A stretch of 20,375 nucleotides of DNA. Source: an uncultured Lachnospiraceae bacterium. GTDB lineage: Bacteria; Bacillota; Clostridia; Lachnospirales; Lachnospiraceae. The notes beneath the pieces are model-generated. The model saw only the letters and a list, made by a program, of their open reading frames with translations, did not search any database and was not told the origin of the DNA. Location of the stretch: NCBI GenBank assembly GCA_910584325.1, contig CAJTZH010000051.1, positions 1 through 20,375 on the forward strand, written 5' to 3'. The position numbers and the translations under genes are program-made. This document shows, in pieces, positions 1 through 5,761 of this stretch. Position 1 is the stretch's first letter. Every line of letters starts with the position of its first letter.

Positions 1-57
1 CCTGCTGTAGCGGATTGCAGGTACAGGGCACCGCTATCTCCCCGGCTGCGCGGAAGT
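1..57 (-). ncRNA. ffs: Signal recognition particle RNA (large Gram-positive type), 5' part only
   Basis: Read on the minus strand, positions 43 down to 1 closely match the 5' Alu-domain region of the Bacillus subtilis scRNA. They contain GGGGAGATAGCGGTGCCC followed by TGTACCTGCAATCCGCT and AGCAGG. The RNA is the scaffold of the signal recognition particle (with Ffh) for co-translational membrane targeting. The molecule runs off the left edge, so only its first 55-60 nt are present, and the exact mature 5' end near 57-60 is approximate. It follows tadA, as in the conserved Firmicutes order tadA - scRNA - dnaX, so dnaX is expected just outside the window (inference). Confidence 0.9.
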
Positions 58-70
58 CTTTTAAAACAAA

Positions 71-90
71 GAAACCGTTTTTACAGTTTC
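71..90 (-). other. Hairpin followed by a U-rich run in the SRP RNA leader
   Basis: On the minus strand GAAACTG (90-84) pairs with CGGTTTC (77-71) around a 6-nt loop. This gives 7 bp including one G-U pair. A T-rich stretch (TTTGTTTT, 70-63) follows immediately. It sits between the promoter at 128-156 and the mature SRP RNA. It could be a precursor-processing stem (B. subtilis scRNA is made as a longer precursor cut by RNase III) or a weak attenuator. The sequence alone does not decide. Confidence 0.45.
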
Positions 91-127
91 CTCGTAATAT
101 AAACACTAATATAGTTCCAGTAGTGAA

Positions 128-156
128 AGTATAGATGGTTTTCGCAGGTTTGTCAA
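128..156 (-). promoter_or_regulatory. Sigma-A promoter for the SRP RNA
   Basis: On the minus strand a consensus TTGACA (156-151) and TATACT (133-128) are separated by exactly 17 bp. The -35 box begins about 10 bp after the tadA stop codon. The predicted start is near 121, giving a leader of about 60 nt before the conserved SRP RNA sequence. A near-consensus promoter fits a highly expressed stable RNA made independently of tadA. Confidence 0.85.
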
Positions 157-165
157 GGATAACCA

Positions 166-627
166 CTACATTTTCTTTTTCCGAAGTTCCCGGAAAAATT
201 CTGTAAGCATCGCGGAACATTCCTCTTCCATCACGCCTCTTATTACCTCCGCCTGATGATTAAACCGTTCCTCCTGCAAAAGATTCAGAATGGAACCGCC
301 GCACCCTGCTTTCGGGTTCATGCTTCCGATAATTACTCTGGGAATCCTTGCCTGCACAATAGCCCCTGCGCACATCTGGCATGGTTCAAGCGTCACATAC
401 ATTGTGCAGTCTTCAAGACGCCAGTCATTGATTACCTTGCTCGCCTTTTTAATTGCGATAATCTCCGCGTGGGCAAGTGTACTTTTATCCGTATTTCTGC
501 GGTTATAGCCCCTGGCGATAATCTTGTCTTGATGCACAATCACGCATCCTATCGGCACCTCATCCAGAACCAGCGCCTTCTTTGCCTGACGGATTGCTTC
601 CTTCATATACTTTTCATACTCTTTCAT
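166..627 (-). CDS. tadA: tRNA-specific adenosine(34) deaminase TadA
   Basis: Zinc-dependent enzyme that converts adenosine 34 to inosine in the anticodon of tRNA-Arg(ACG), allowing wobble decoding; cytosolic. The 153-residue protein is a complete cytidine/deoxycytidylate-deaminase fold of normal TadA length. It carries HAE at 53-55 (zinc ligand His53, proton shuttle Glu55) and PCQMC at 82-86 (zinc ligands Cys83 and Cys86). An in-frame ATG lies 30 bp upstream (657), but GGAAGAAG just before position 627 makes 627 the better start. The C-terminus is basic (RKKKM). The gene sits directly upstream of the SRP RNA, the conserved Firmicutes arrangement. Its upstream spacer of about 90 bp is shared with the divergent acetyltransferase gene. 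The family call is firm. Confidence 0.96.
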   Translation of the reverse strand: MKEYEKYMKEAIRQAKKALVLDEVPIGCVIVHQDKIIARGYNRRNTDKSTLAHAEIIAIKKASKVINDWRLEDCTMYVTLEPCQMCAGAIVQARIPRVIIGSMNPKAGCGGSILNLLQEERFNHQAEVIRGVMEEECSAMLTEFFRELRKKKM

Positions 628-668
628 ATTCTTCTTCCTTTTTAAAAAATAATGCACGAATTATTTAT

Positions 669-697
669 ATTTGTGATATTATAATATCATTACAAAT
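669..697. promoter_or_regulatory. Palindromic AT-rich divergent promoter region between tadA and the acetyltransferase gene
   Basis: GATATTATAATATC at 675-688 is a perfect 14-bp palindrome. It contains TATAAT on both strands (plus 680-685, minus 683-678). It is flanked by ATTTGT (669-674) and ACAAAT (692-697), which are also inverted copies. Both divergent genes could use it as a -10 box, or a dimeric regulator could bind it. I see no good -35 box on either side at 17 bp, so promoter use is tentative. Confidence 0.4.
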
Positions 698-721
698 GTT
701 TTTTGGGAAGAGAGGTTTCTC

Positions 722-1294
722 ATGCTATACAATTACGAATCCGAAAATCTAACCTACGAAATTCTCTCCGATGACGCGGCTCCTTTTATTTTAGAGTTCT
801 ACCTGGCGAATCGGGATATTTTTGAACCATATGAACCGGATAAACCGTCCGGTTTTTACACATTAGAATATCAGGCCGCCATGGCAAAACTCGAATATGA
901 AAATTTTTTACGCGGAAAAAGCGCCCGGTTCTGGCTGCAAAGAAAAACACAGCCGGGAATTATTATCGGCTGTGTCAGCTTTAACAATATTATAAAAGGT
1001 TCTTTTCAGTACTGCACTATCGGATATAAAATTCACAAAAGCCACATGGGATTAGGATATGCCACAGAAGCAGTGCGTTTTCTCACACAGGCTGTTTGCA
1101 GTCAATTCGGTATGCACAGGGTTGAGGCATATATTCACCCCGACAACAGCGCGTCAATTGCGCTCGCCGAAAAATGCGGCTTTACATTTGACGGTGTTTC
1201 CAAGGAATATGTTTATATGAAAGGCGCATGGGTTGACCACCTGCGTTATACCTACATTCACCATGGACAGTCATCGCCGGTCGTCACAGAATGA
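722..1294 (+). CDS. GNAT family N-acetyltransferase, RimJ/RimL type
   Basis: Predicted acetyl-CoA-dependent acetyltransferase of the subgroup that includes ribosomal-protein N-terminal acetyltransferases. The substrate cannot be read from sequence. The 190 residues cover one GNAT domain. The acetyl-CoA pyrophosphate loop is HMGLGYATEA (about 108-117). It is followed by the typical beta strand with HPDNSASIALAEKCGF (139-154), where Asn142 and the AEKCGF element match the family pattern. AGAGG at 711-715, six bases before the ATG, supports the start. The gene stands alone. Its end overlaps the end of the convergent gene on the minus strand by 24 bp. It could modify a ribosomal protein, another protein N-terminus or a small amine. 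The family call is strong and the specific role unknown. Confidence 0.88.
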   Translation: MLYNYESENLTYEILSDDAAPFILEFYLANRDIFEPYEPDKPSGFYTLEYQAAMAKLEYENFLRGKSARFWLQRKTQPGIIIGCVSFNNIIKGSFQYCTIGYKIHKSHMGLGYATEAVRFLTQAVCSQFGMHRVEAYIHPDNSASIALAEKCGFTFDGVSKEYVYMKGAWVDHLRYTYIHHGQSSPVVTE

Positions 1295-2143
1295 GATACA
1301 CCAATAGCCGAAATCCTTGTCGCAGACACCTTTACGGATACCCTTTTTAAACTGTTCAAACCCGAACATGCCGGCAAACAGACACTCGGAACGCTCATAC
1401 CGTCCCGGAACTCCCAGCACATATAACTTCTGCCTTCTTTTACAACGGCGGTGTCCCAGAAGAACATGTCCGTAGCAGTACATTGCATGCAGCAGAAAAC
1501 TGTTATTAATCAGTGCATGACAGGAAGACGGTAGAAATTTTAAATCGTCGTAACCGATTTCCACACAGCCAAACAGTTCATCATCGGAAAAAGGTTCCAC
1601 GCCGTCATGTTTTTTAAATAAATCCTTCCAATCATTAATTTTCATATAATAAGACTTGTCATATTTTATTTTCGATACTTTCGGTTTTTTCTTTACCCTT
1701 AAAAAATCCGGGATTTCCTGTGCTGTAAGCTCCTTTTCCTCCTGTTTTTCCGGCGCCTTCTCTATAATAACTTCCTGAAACGAATCAACCTCTTTCGCTT
1801 TTTCATAATCAAACGCTTTTTCACTCCACTCCGAATAGAAAATTCTTCCCCCGCATTTCATCAGCACACCGTCTATACCGTCCAGCGGAACACCCTCTAC
1901 GTCTTGCGGAACAAACTCATAAACCGCCTTACATTCCTTTTGCACCATACAGATATGAAGCTCGTCATCCTTAACACGGTAAAAACCTAGATTAACGCTC
2001 TTTCCCTTTAAATCCTTTTCAAAAAACAATTCCATCCGGCCCTGATTTTCCCGTACTGTGGTCTTCAAATAGCCATATCCGCTTTCCCACATTCCATATT
2101 TCCACTCACTTAAATAAGATATTTTTCTACCAAACTCCAACAT
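1271..2143 (-). CDS. Uncharacterised two-domain protein, possibly the DUF6128-type family of Lachnospiraceae
   Basis: I do not recognise a function. The 290-residue protein has no signal peptide or membrane segment, so it is probably cytosolic. Residues 1-115 are rich in aromatic residues and predicted beta strands (SEWKYGMWESGYGYLKTTV near the start). They end in a GGRIFYSEW element. A charged Lys/Glu linker spans about 116-165. The C-terminal part (about 166-290) contains PFSDDELFGCVEI, an LINNSFLLHAMYCYGHVLLG stretch and LGVPGRYERSE..MFGFEQF. From memory this last pattern resembles a conserved family annotated only as a domain of unknown function in Lachnospiraceae. The start has a weak ribosome binding site (CAGG). 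The end overlaps the convergent acetyltransferase gene. The coding call is firm because of length and sensible composition. The family name is tentative. Confidence 0.8.
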   Translation of the reverse strand: MLEFGRKISYLSEWKYGMWESGYGYLKTTVRENQGRMELFFEKDLKGKSVNLGFYRVKDDELHICMVQKECKAVYEFVPQDVEGVPLDGIDGVLMKCGGRIFYSEWSEKAFDYEKAKEVDSFQEVIIEKAPEKQEEKELTAQEIPDFLRVKKKPKVSKIKYDKSYYMKINDWKDLFKKHDGVEPFSDDELFGCVEIGYDDLKFLPSSCHALINNSFLLHAMYCYGHVLLGHRRCKRRQKLYVLGVPGRYERSECLFAGMFGFEQFKKGIRKGVCDKDFGYWCISFCDDRR

Positions 2144-2260
2144 ATACTATAACCTGCCATATTAAATTCTTTGCGGCGCACAGTCCCTACATGGTCTAAT
2201 ATATGCAGAAATTTTTTTGGTCATGCTCAATTTGGGGACGCAAAACAAACAATTTTTGCA

Positions 2261-2290
2261 TTGCCCTTTTTGGAACATTTGCTATATAAT
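2261..2290 (+). promoter_or_regulatory. Extended -10 promoter for the hemerythrin gene
   Basis: TTGCCC (2261-2266) lies upstream of TGC-TATATA (2280-2288), with an overlapping TATAAT at 2285-2290. The spacer is 16 or 18 bp depending on which -10 register is used. The TGn extension would compensate for the imperfect -35 box. The start codon follows about 30 bp downstream. Confidence 0.55.
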
Positions 2291-2321
2291 ATAGCTAACC
2301 AAAATAATGGAGGAAAACGAG

Positions 2322-2711
2322 ATGTATGAATTTAAAGATGAATTTTTAACCGGAATAGAACAGATTGATACAGAGCACCGTAATCTGTTTGAAATTGCCG
2401 ACAGACTGTACACCTTAAAACATGAAGAGTTTATTCCCGACAAATATGATAACATCCGGGAAATACTCGGCGAACTGAAAGATTATACGATGACCCATTT
2501 TGAACATGAGGAAGCGTATATGGCATCCATCGGATACAAAAGAATGTTTACCCAGAAAAGCCAGCATGACGCGTTAAGAGAACTCATCAACGACTGGGAT
2601 TTAGACGCCATTGATGAAAACCAGGATGAATCCATTGATGAAATCCTCAAAACCATCACGGACTGGCTTGTCAACCACATACTCAATGAAGATAAACTGA
2701 TTGGCAAATAA
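2322..2711 (+). CDS. Bacteriohemerythrin
   Basis: Small four-helix-bundle protein with a diiron site that binds oxygen. In anaerobes it is generally linked to oxygen sensing, storage or iron handling. The 129 residues match the single-domain family length. Expected ligands present are His19 (TEHRNLF), His59 and Glu63 (HFEHEEAYM), His82, His119 and Asp124 (HILNEDKL). The residue four before His82, normally His, is Gln78 (FTQKSQH), so one terminal iron ligand appears replaced. GGAGG at 2309-2313 sits eight bases before the ATG at 2322. An in-frame ATG at 2307 overlaps that GGAGG and is therefore unlikely to be used. The stop codon is only 2 bp from the stop of convergent rsmA, with no terminator between them. 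Confidence 0.92.
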   Translation: MYEFKDEFLTGIEQIDTEHRNLFEIADRLYTLKHEEFIPDKYDNIREILGELKDYTMTHFEHEEAYMASIGYKRMFTQKSQHDALRELINDWDLDAIDENQDESIDEILKTITDWLVNHILNEDKLIGK

Positions 2712-2713
2712 AA

Positions 2714-3595
2714 TTATCGGTTTATTCTATCATAAATCATATTACTTAAATCAGCAAATTGCTGGAGTGTCAGCGCTTCTCCCCTGACGGACGGATTCTG
2801 GCACAGTTCTTCTATTGCCGATGCGATAATCTCCTTTGGCAGATGAATCTCTCCACTGTTATTAAGCGCATTGGCAAGTGTTTTTCTGCGCTGGTTAAAG
2901 GATGCCCTGATAACCGCAAACATCAGTCTCTCGTCCTTTACCGAAACCGGCGCGGTTTCATGGCGCGTCAGTTTAATCACCGCGGAATCCACATTGGGTT
3001 TCGGTAAAAAACAGCTTGCCGGAACATTCAGAATAACCTGCGGCTTTGCGTAATACTGCACCGCAAGAGACAGCGCGCCATAGTCCTTACTTCCCGGACC
3101 TACCTGCATCCGGCATGCAACTTCTTTCTGCACCATAATCGTAATACTGTCAATCGGAACACTGCTTTCAAATAGTCCCATGATAATCGGCGTTGTAATA
3201 TAATACGGCAGGTTCGCCACCACTTTAATTGGTCTGCCGCCGTTTTTTTCCTCCGCTAAGGATTTGATATCCACTTTCAAGACATCCTCATTGAGAATGG
3301 TTATATTGTCATAACCGGAAAGCGTGTCCCGCAAAATCGGAATCAGGTTTTTATCAATCTCAACTGCTGTCACTTCTCTTGCGTTTTCACACAAAAGCTG
3401 CGTCATTGTGCCGATACCCGGACCGATTTCCAGAACAAAATCTTCTTTTGTAACGCCTGCTTCCCGCACAATTTTCTCCACCACATTCGCGTCAATCAGA
3501 AAATTCTGACCAAACTTTTTCTGAAAGGCAAACTGATACTTATTGATAACTGCCAGCGTATTTGCAGGTGTTCCCAAATGCCCGTTAAATTCCAT
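2714..3595 (-). CDS. rsmA: 16S rRNA (adenine(1518)-N6/adenine(1519)-N6)-dimethyltransferase RsmA (KsgA)
   Basis: S-adenosylmethionine-dependent enzyme that dimethylates two adenines in the 3' hairpin of 16S rRNA during late 30S assembly. The 293-residue protein is full length. It has KKFGQNFLID (27-36), the SAM-binding loop LEIGPGIGTMT (55-65), the acidic residue ending motif II (Glu79), and the catalytic NLPYYITTP (128-136) typical of adenine-N6 methyltransferases. The C-terminal helical domain carries FNQRRKTLANAL. The start at 3595 lies inside the end of tatD, an 11-bp overlap. AAGGAGG (3606-3600) is four bases upstream, suggesting translational coupling. An ATG 21 bp further upstream lacks a ribosome binding site. 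No RNase M5 gene (rnmV), often found between tatD and rsmA in Firmicutes, is present here. Confidence 0.96.
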   Translation of the reverse strand: MEFNGHLGTPANTLAVINKYQFAFQKKFGQNFLIDANVVEKIVREAGVTKEDFVLEIGPGIGTMTQLLCENAREVTAVEIDKNLIPILRDTLSGYDNITILNEDVLKVDIKSLAEEKNGGRPIKVVANLPYYITTPIIMGLFESSVPIDSITIMVQKEVACRMQVGPGSKDYGALSLAVQYYAKPQVILNVPASCFLPKPNVDSAVIKLTRHETAPVSVKDERLMFAVIRASFNQRRKTLANALNNSGEIHLPKEIIASAIEELCQNPSVRGEALTLQQFADLSNMIYDRINR

Positions 3596-4352
3596 ACATC
3601 CTCCTTGCGTTTTCATTCGTTTTTTCTACAACTTGCTCATAGGAAACATTTTTAATTTCCGCTATTCTCTCCGCAATATAGGTAAGATTCAACGATGAAT
3701 TACGTTTTCCCCGGTTTGGTTCCGGAGCCAGATACGGACTGTCCGTTTCCAGAAGGATTCTGTCCAGGGGAACATACTGCGTTACTTCATGTAATTTTCT
3801 CGCGTTCTTAAATGTCACCACTCCGCCAATGCCGATATAAAATCCCATATCGAGATATTTTTTTGCTTCCTCTATAGAATAAGAAAAACAATGAATGACT
3901 CCGCCGGTCTCCCCGCACTTTAGCGCCGACATCATATCATAAGTATCCTTCGCGGCGTCCCTCGAATGAATAACTATCGGTTTATGACGGCGTTTTGCCA
4001 GCTCTATCTGACGTTCAAACCACATTTTCTGTAAACGGCGTTCCGGTTCCTGCCAGTAATAATCCAAACCAATTTCACCTACGGCTTTTACCTTAAGATT
4101 CGTCTTAATCTCCTCTTCAAGCCACTCAAAAAATTCATCCGTAATATACTGTACTTCACTTGGATGTACTCCCAGCGCCGCATAAAAAAAATCATACTGT
4201 TTTACCAGTTCCACTGTTTTGATGCAGCTTTCGACAGAGGAGCCAATATTTACGACATATTCAATTCCGTTCTGAGGAAAGCTTCCTATCAGCCCGGCTC
4301 TGTCGTCATGAAATTGTTCATCGTCATAATGCGCGTGCGTCTCAAAAATCAT
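3585..4352 (-). CDS. tatD: TatD family metal-dependent hydrolase (3'-5' DNase)
   Basis: Cytosolic TIM-barrel metalloenzyme of the amidohydrolase superfamily. Characterised members are magnesium-dependent 3'-5' exonucleases. The 255 residues are the usual family length. Metal ligands are visible in order: HAH at 6-8 (His6, His8), Glu93 (VGEIGLDYY), His129 (VIHSRDA), His154 (VIHCFS) and Asp204 (ETDSPYLAP). Its start overlaps the end of the upstream MATE gene by 11 bp. Its end overlaps the rsmA start by 11 bp, so the three genes are very likely co-translated. The neighbourhood metG - tatD - rsmA is common in Firmicutes, which supports the assignment; the inserted MATE gene is the unusual part. 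GGAAGG is about 13 bases upstream, rather far for a ribosome binding site, so coupling may matter for expression. Confidence 0.94.
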   Translation of the reverse strand: MIFETHAHYDDEQFHDDRAGLIGSFPQNGIEYVVNIGSSVESCIKTVELVKQYDFFYAALGVHPSEVQYITDEFFEWLEEEIKTNLKVKAVGEIGLDYYWQEPERRLQKMWFERQIELAKRRHKPIVIHSRDAAKDTYDMMSALKCGETGGVIHCFSYSIEEAKKYLDMGFYIGIGGVVTFKNARKLHEVTQYVPLDRILLETDSPYLAPEPNRGKRNSSLNLTYIAERIAEIKNVSYEQVVEKTNENARRMYGI

Positions 4353-5700
4353 TTTTCTTATTTATCCTTCCTCTTACCACTACAAAGCAAACCGCGTGTA
4401 CCAGAAACGTCATGAGCCATGAAATCGCATATGAGATATACAGTACCTGCAAGGTAGGATTTACCGCAAATATTGTTTTAATCCACACAATTCGAAATAC
4501 GCAGGCGCCCATCAAAGATACAATCATCGGCATAATAGAATACCCCAGTCCCCGCAGCGCTCCCACCATTGTATCCATCAGACCGCACAAAAAATACGGC
4601 ACACAGATATACATCATTCGTATCATTCCATAAGCAATTACCTGCGGGTCATTATTGTATATCCCAAGAAGAGGAGCACGAAGCACATAAAATGCTCCTC
4701 CGACTGTTATTCCTACAACGGTCACAAGAAACAGGCACCATCCGGCTACTTTATTAATCCTCTCATACTTTCCCGCGCCGTAGTTCTGACCGATAAAACT
4801 GAGCGCCGTATGGTGAAACGCATTCATCGACACATATACAAAACCCTCCAGATTTGCCGCTGCGGCATTTCCCGCCATAACAAGCGAACCGAACGAATTA
4901 ATGGAGGATTGAATCAACACATTGGAAAGTGAGAATAAAGTTCCCTGAATGCCAGCCGGAAGTCCATATCGCAGCATTTCATAAAAGCGCTTCTTTACAA
5001 TACGAAGTTTATGCAAATTAAGCCTGCACGCGCCTTCGAGTCCGCAAAGACACTTTATAACCAGTACGGCGGAAATCGTCTGCGAAATAATCGTCGCGAC
5101 GGCAACGCCTGCAACGCCCATATTAAACACGATGACGAATACCAGATTCAGACATACATTGATTATGCCGGCTGCAGCAAGATAGTAAAGAGGTCTTCTC
5201 GTATCTCCGATTGCCCGTAAAATGGCACTGCCGAAATTATATAACAGAGTAACCGGCATGCCGATAAAATAAATTCTCAGATAGAGTGTTGACAACTCTA
5301 TTACGTCCTCCGGCGACGACATCATTTCCAACAACGGTTTTGCCAGTGTAAATCCAATTCCGGCAAGCAGTACTCCACCGGCAAGACTGGATAAAACGGC
5401 CGTATGCACCGTATCGCTTACGTCTTTATCCTTTCCTGCGCCACAGTAGCGCGCAACAAGCACATTTGTCCCCACCGATAATCCGATAAATACATTCATG
5501 AGCAGATTTACAAGAGATGTCGTAGAACCGACCGCAGCCAGAGAATCGCTTCCGCAATAACGTCCTACTACAATAATATCTACTGCGTTGAACAGTAACT
5601 GCAGTACGCTCGATAAAATTAACGGTACTGCATAGAGTATAATCTTTCCTGCAAGAGGACCCTCACACATATTAATTTCATATTTTTTCTGATTACTCAT
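4342..5700 (-). CDS. MATE family multidrug/organic cation efflux transporter (first copy)
   Basis: Predicted membrane antiporter that exports organic compounds using a sodium or proton gradient; the substrate is unknown. The 452 residues form about twelve hydrophobic segments in two pseudo-symmetric halves. Family signatures include LILSSVLQLLFNAVDIIVVG (27-46), the VGRYCG/LAAVGST pattern in helix 2, and ILRAIGDTRRPL in the first half, mirrored by LRGLGYSIMP in the second. The start at 5700 is chosen because AAAGGTGAGAG precedes it. An ATG 33 bp upstream lies inside the metG terminator hairpin. The gene follows that terminator with only 61 bp after metG and no strong promoter visible, so it may depend on readthrough. 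Its end overlaps tatD by 11 bp, an uncommon insertion into the metG - tatD - rsmA order. Confidence 0.92.
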   Translation of the reverse strand: MSNQKKYEINMCEGPLAGKIILYAVPLILSSVLQLLFNAVDIIVVGRYCGSDSLAAVGSTTSLVNLLMNVFIGLSVGTNVLVARYCGAGKDKDVSDTVHTAVLSSLAGGVLLAGIGFTLAKPLLEMMSSPEDVIELSTLYLRIYFIGMPVTLLYNFGSAILRAIGDTRRPLYYLAAAGIINVCLNLVFVIVFNMGVAGVAVATIISQTISAVLVIKCLCGLEGACRLNLHKLRIVKKRFYEMLRYGLPAGIQGTLFSLSNVLIQSSINSFGSLVMAGNAAAANLEGFVYVSMNAFHHTALSFIGQNYGAGKYERINKVAGWCLFLVTVVGITVGGAFYVLRAPLLGIYNNDPQVIAYGMIRMMYICVPYFLCGLMDTMVGALRGLGYSIMPMIVSLMGACVFRIVWIKTIFAVNPTLQVLYISYAISWLMTFLVHAVCFVVVRGRINKKNDF

Positions 5701-5714
5701 TCTCTCACCTTTGC

Positions 5715-5743
5715 AAAAACAGGCACCGCTCAAAAGCGGTGCC
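5715..5743 (-). terminator. Rho-independent terminator after metG
   Basis: On the minus strand GGCACCGCT (5743-5735) pairs perfectly with AGCGGTGCC (5730-5722) around a 4-nt loop. TGTTTTT follows. The 9-bp GC-rich stem begins 19 bp after the metG stop codon and lies before the MATE start. Confidence 0.85.
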
Positions 5744-5761
5744 GTATCAATTCATACTATC

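Noticed and set aside
5701..5733. An upstream start for the first MATE gene
   Set aside because: The extra 11 codons fall within the metG terminator hairpin; the ATG at 5700 has a good ribosome binding site and fits the family N-terminus.
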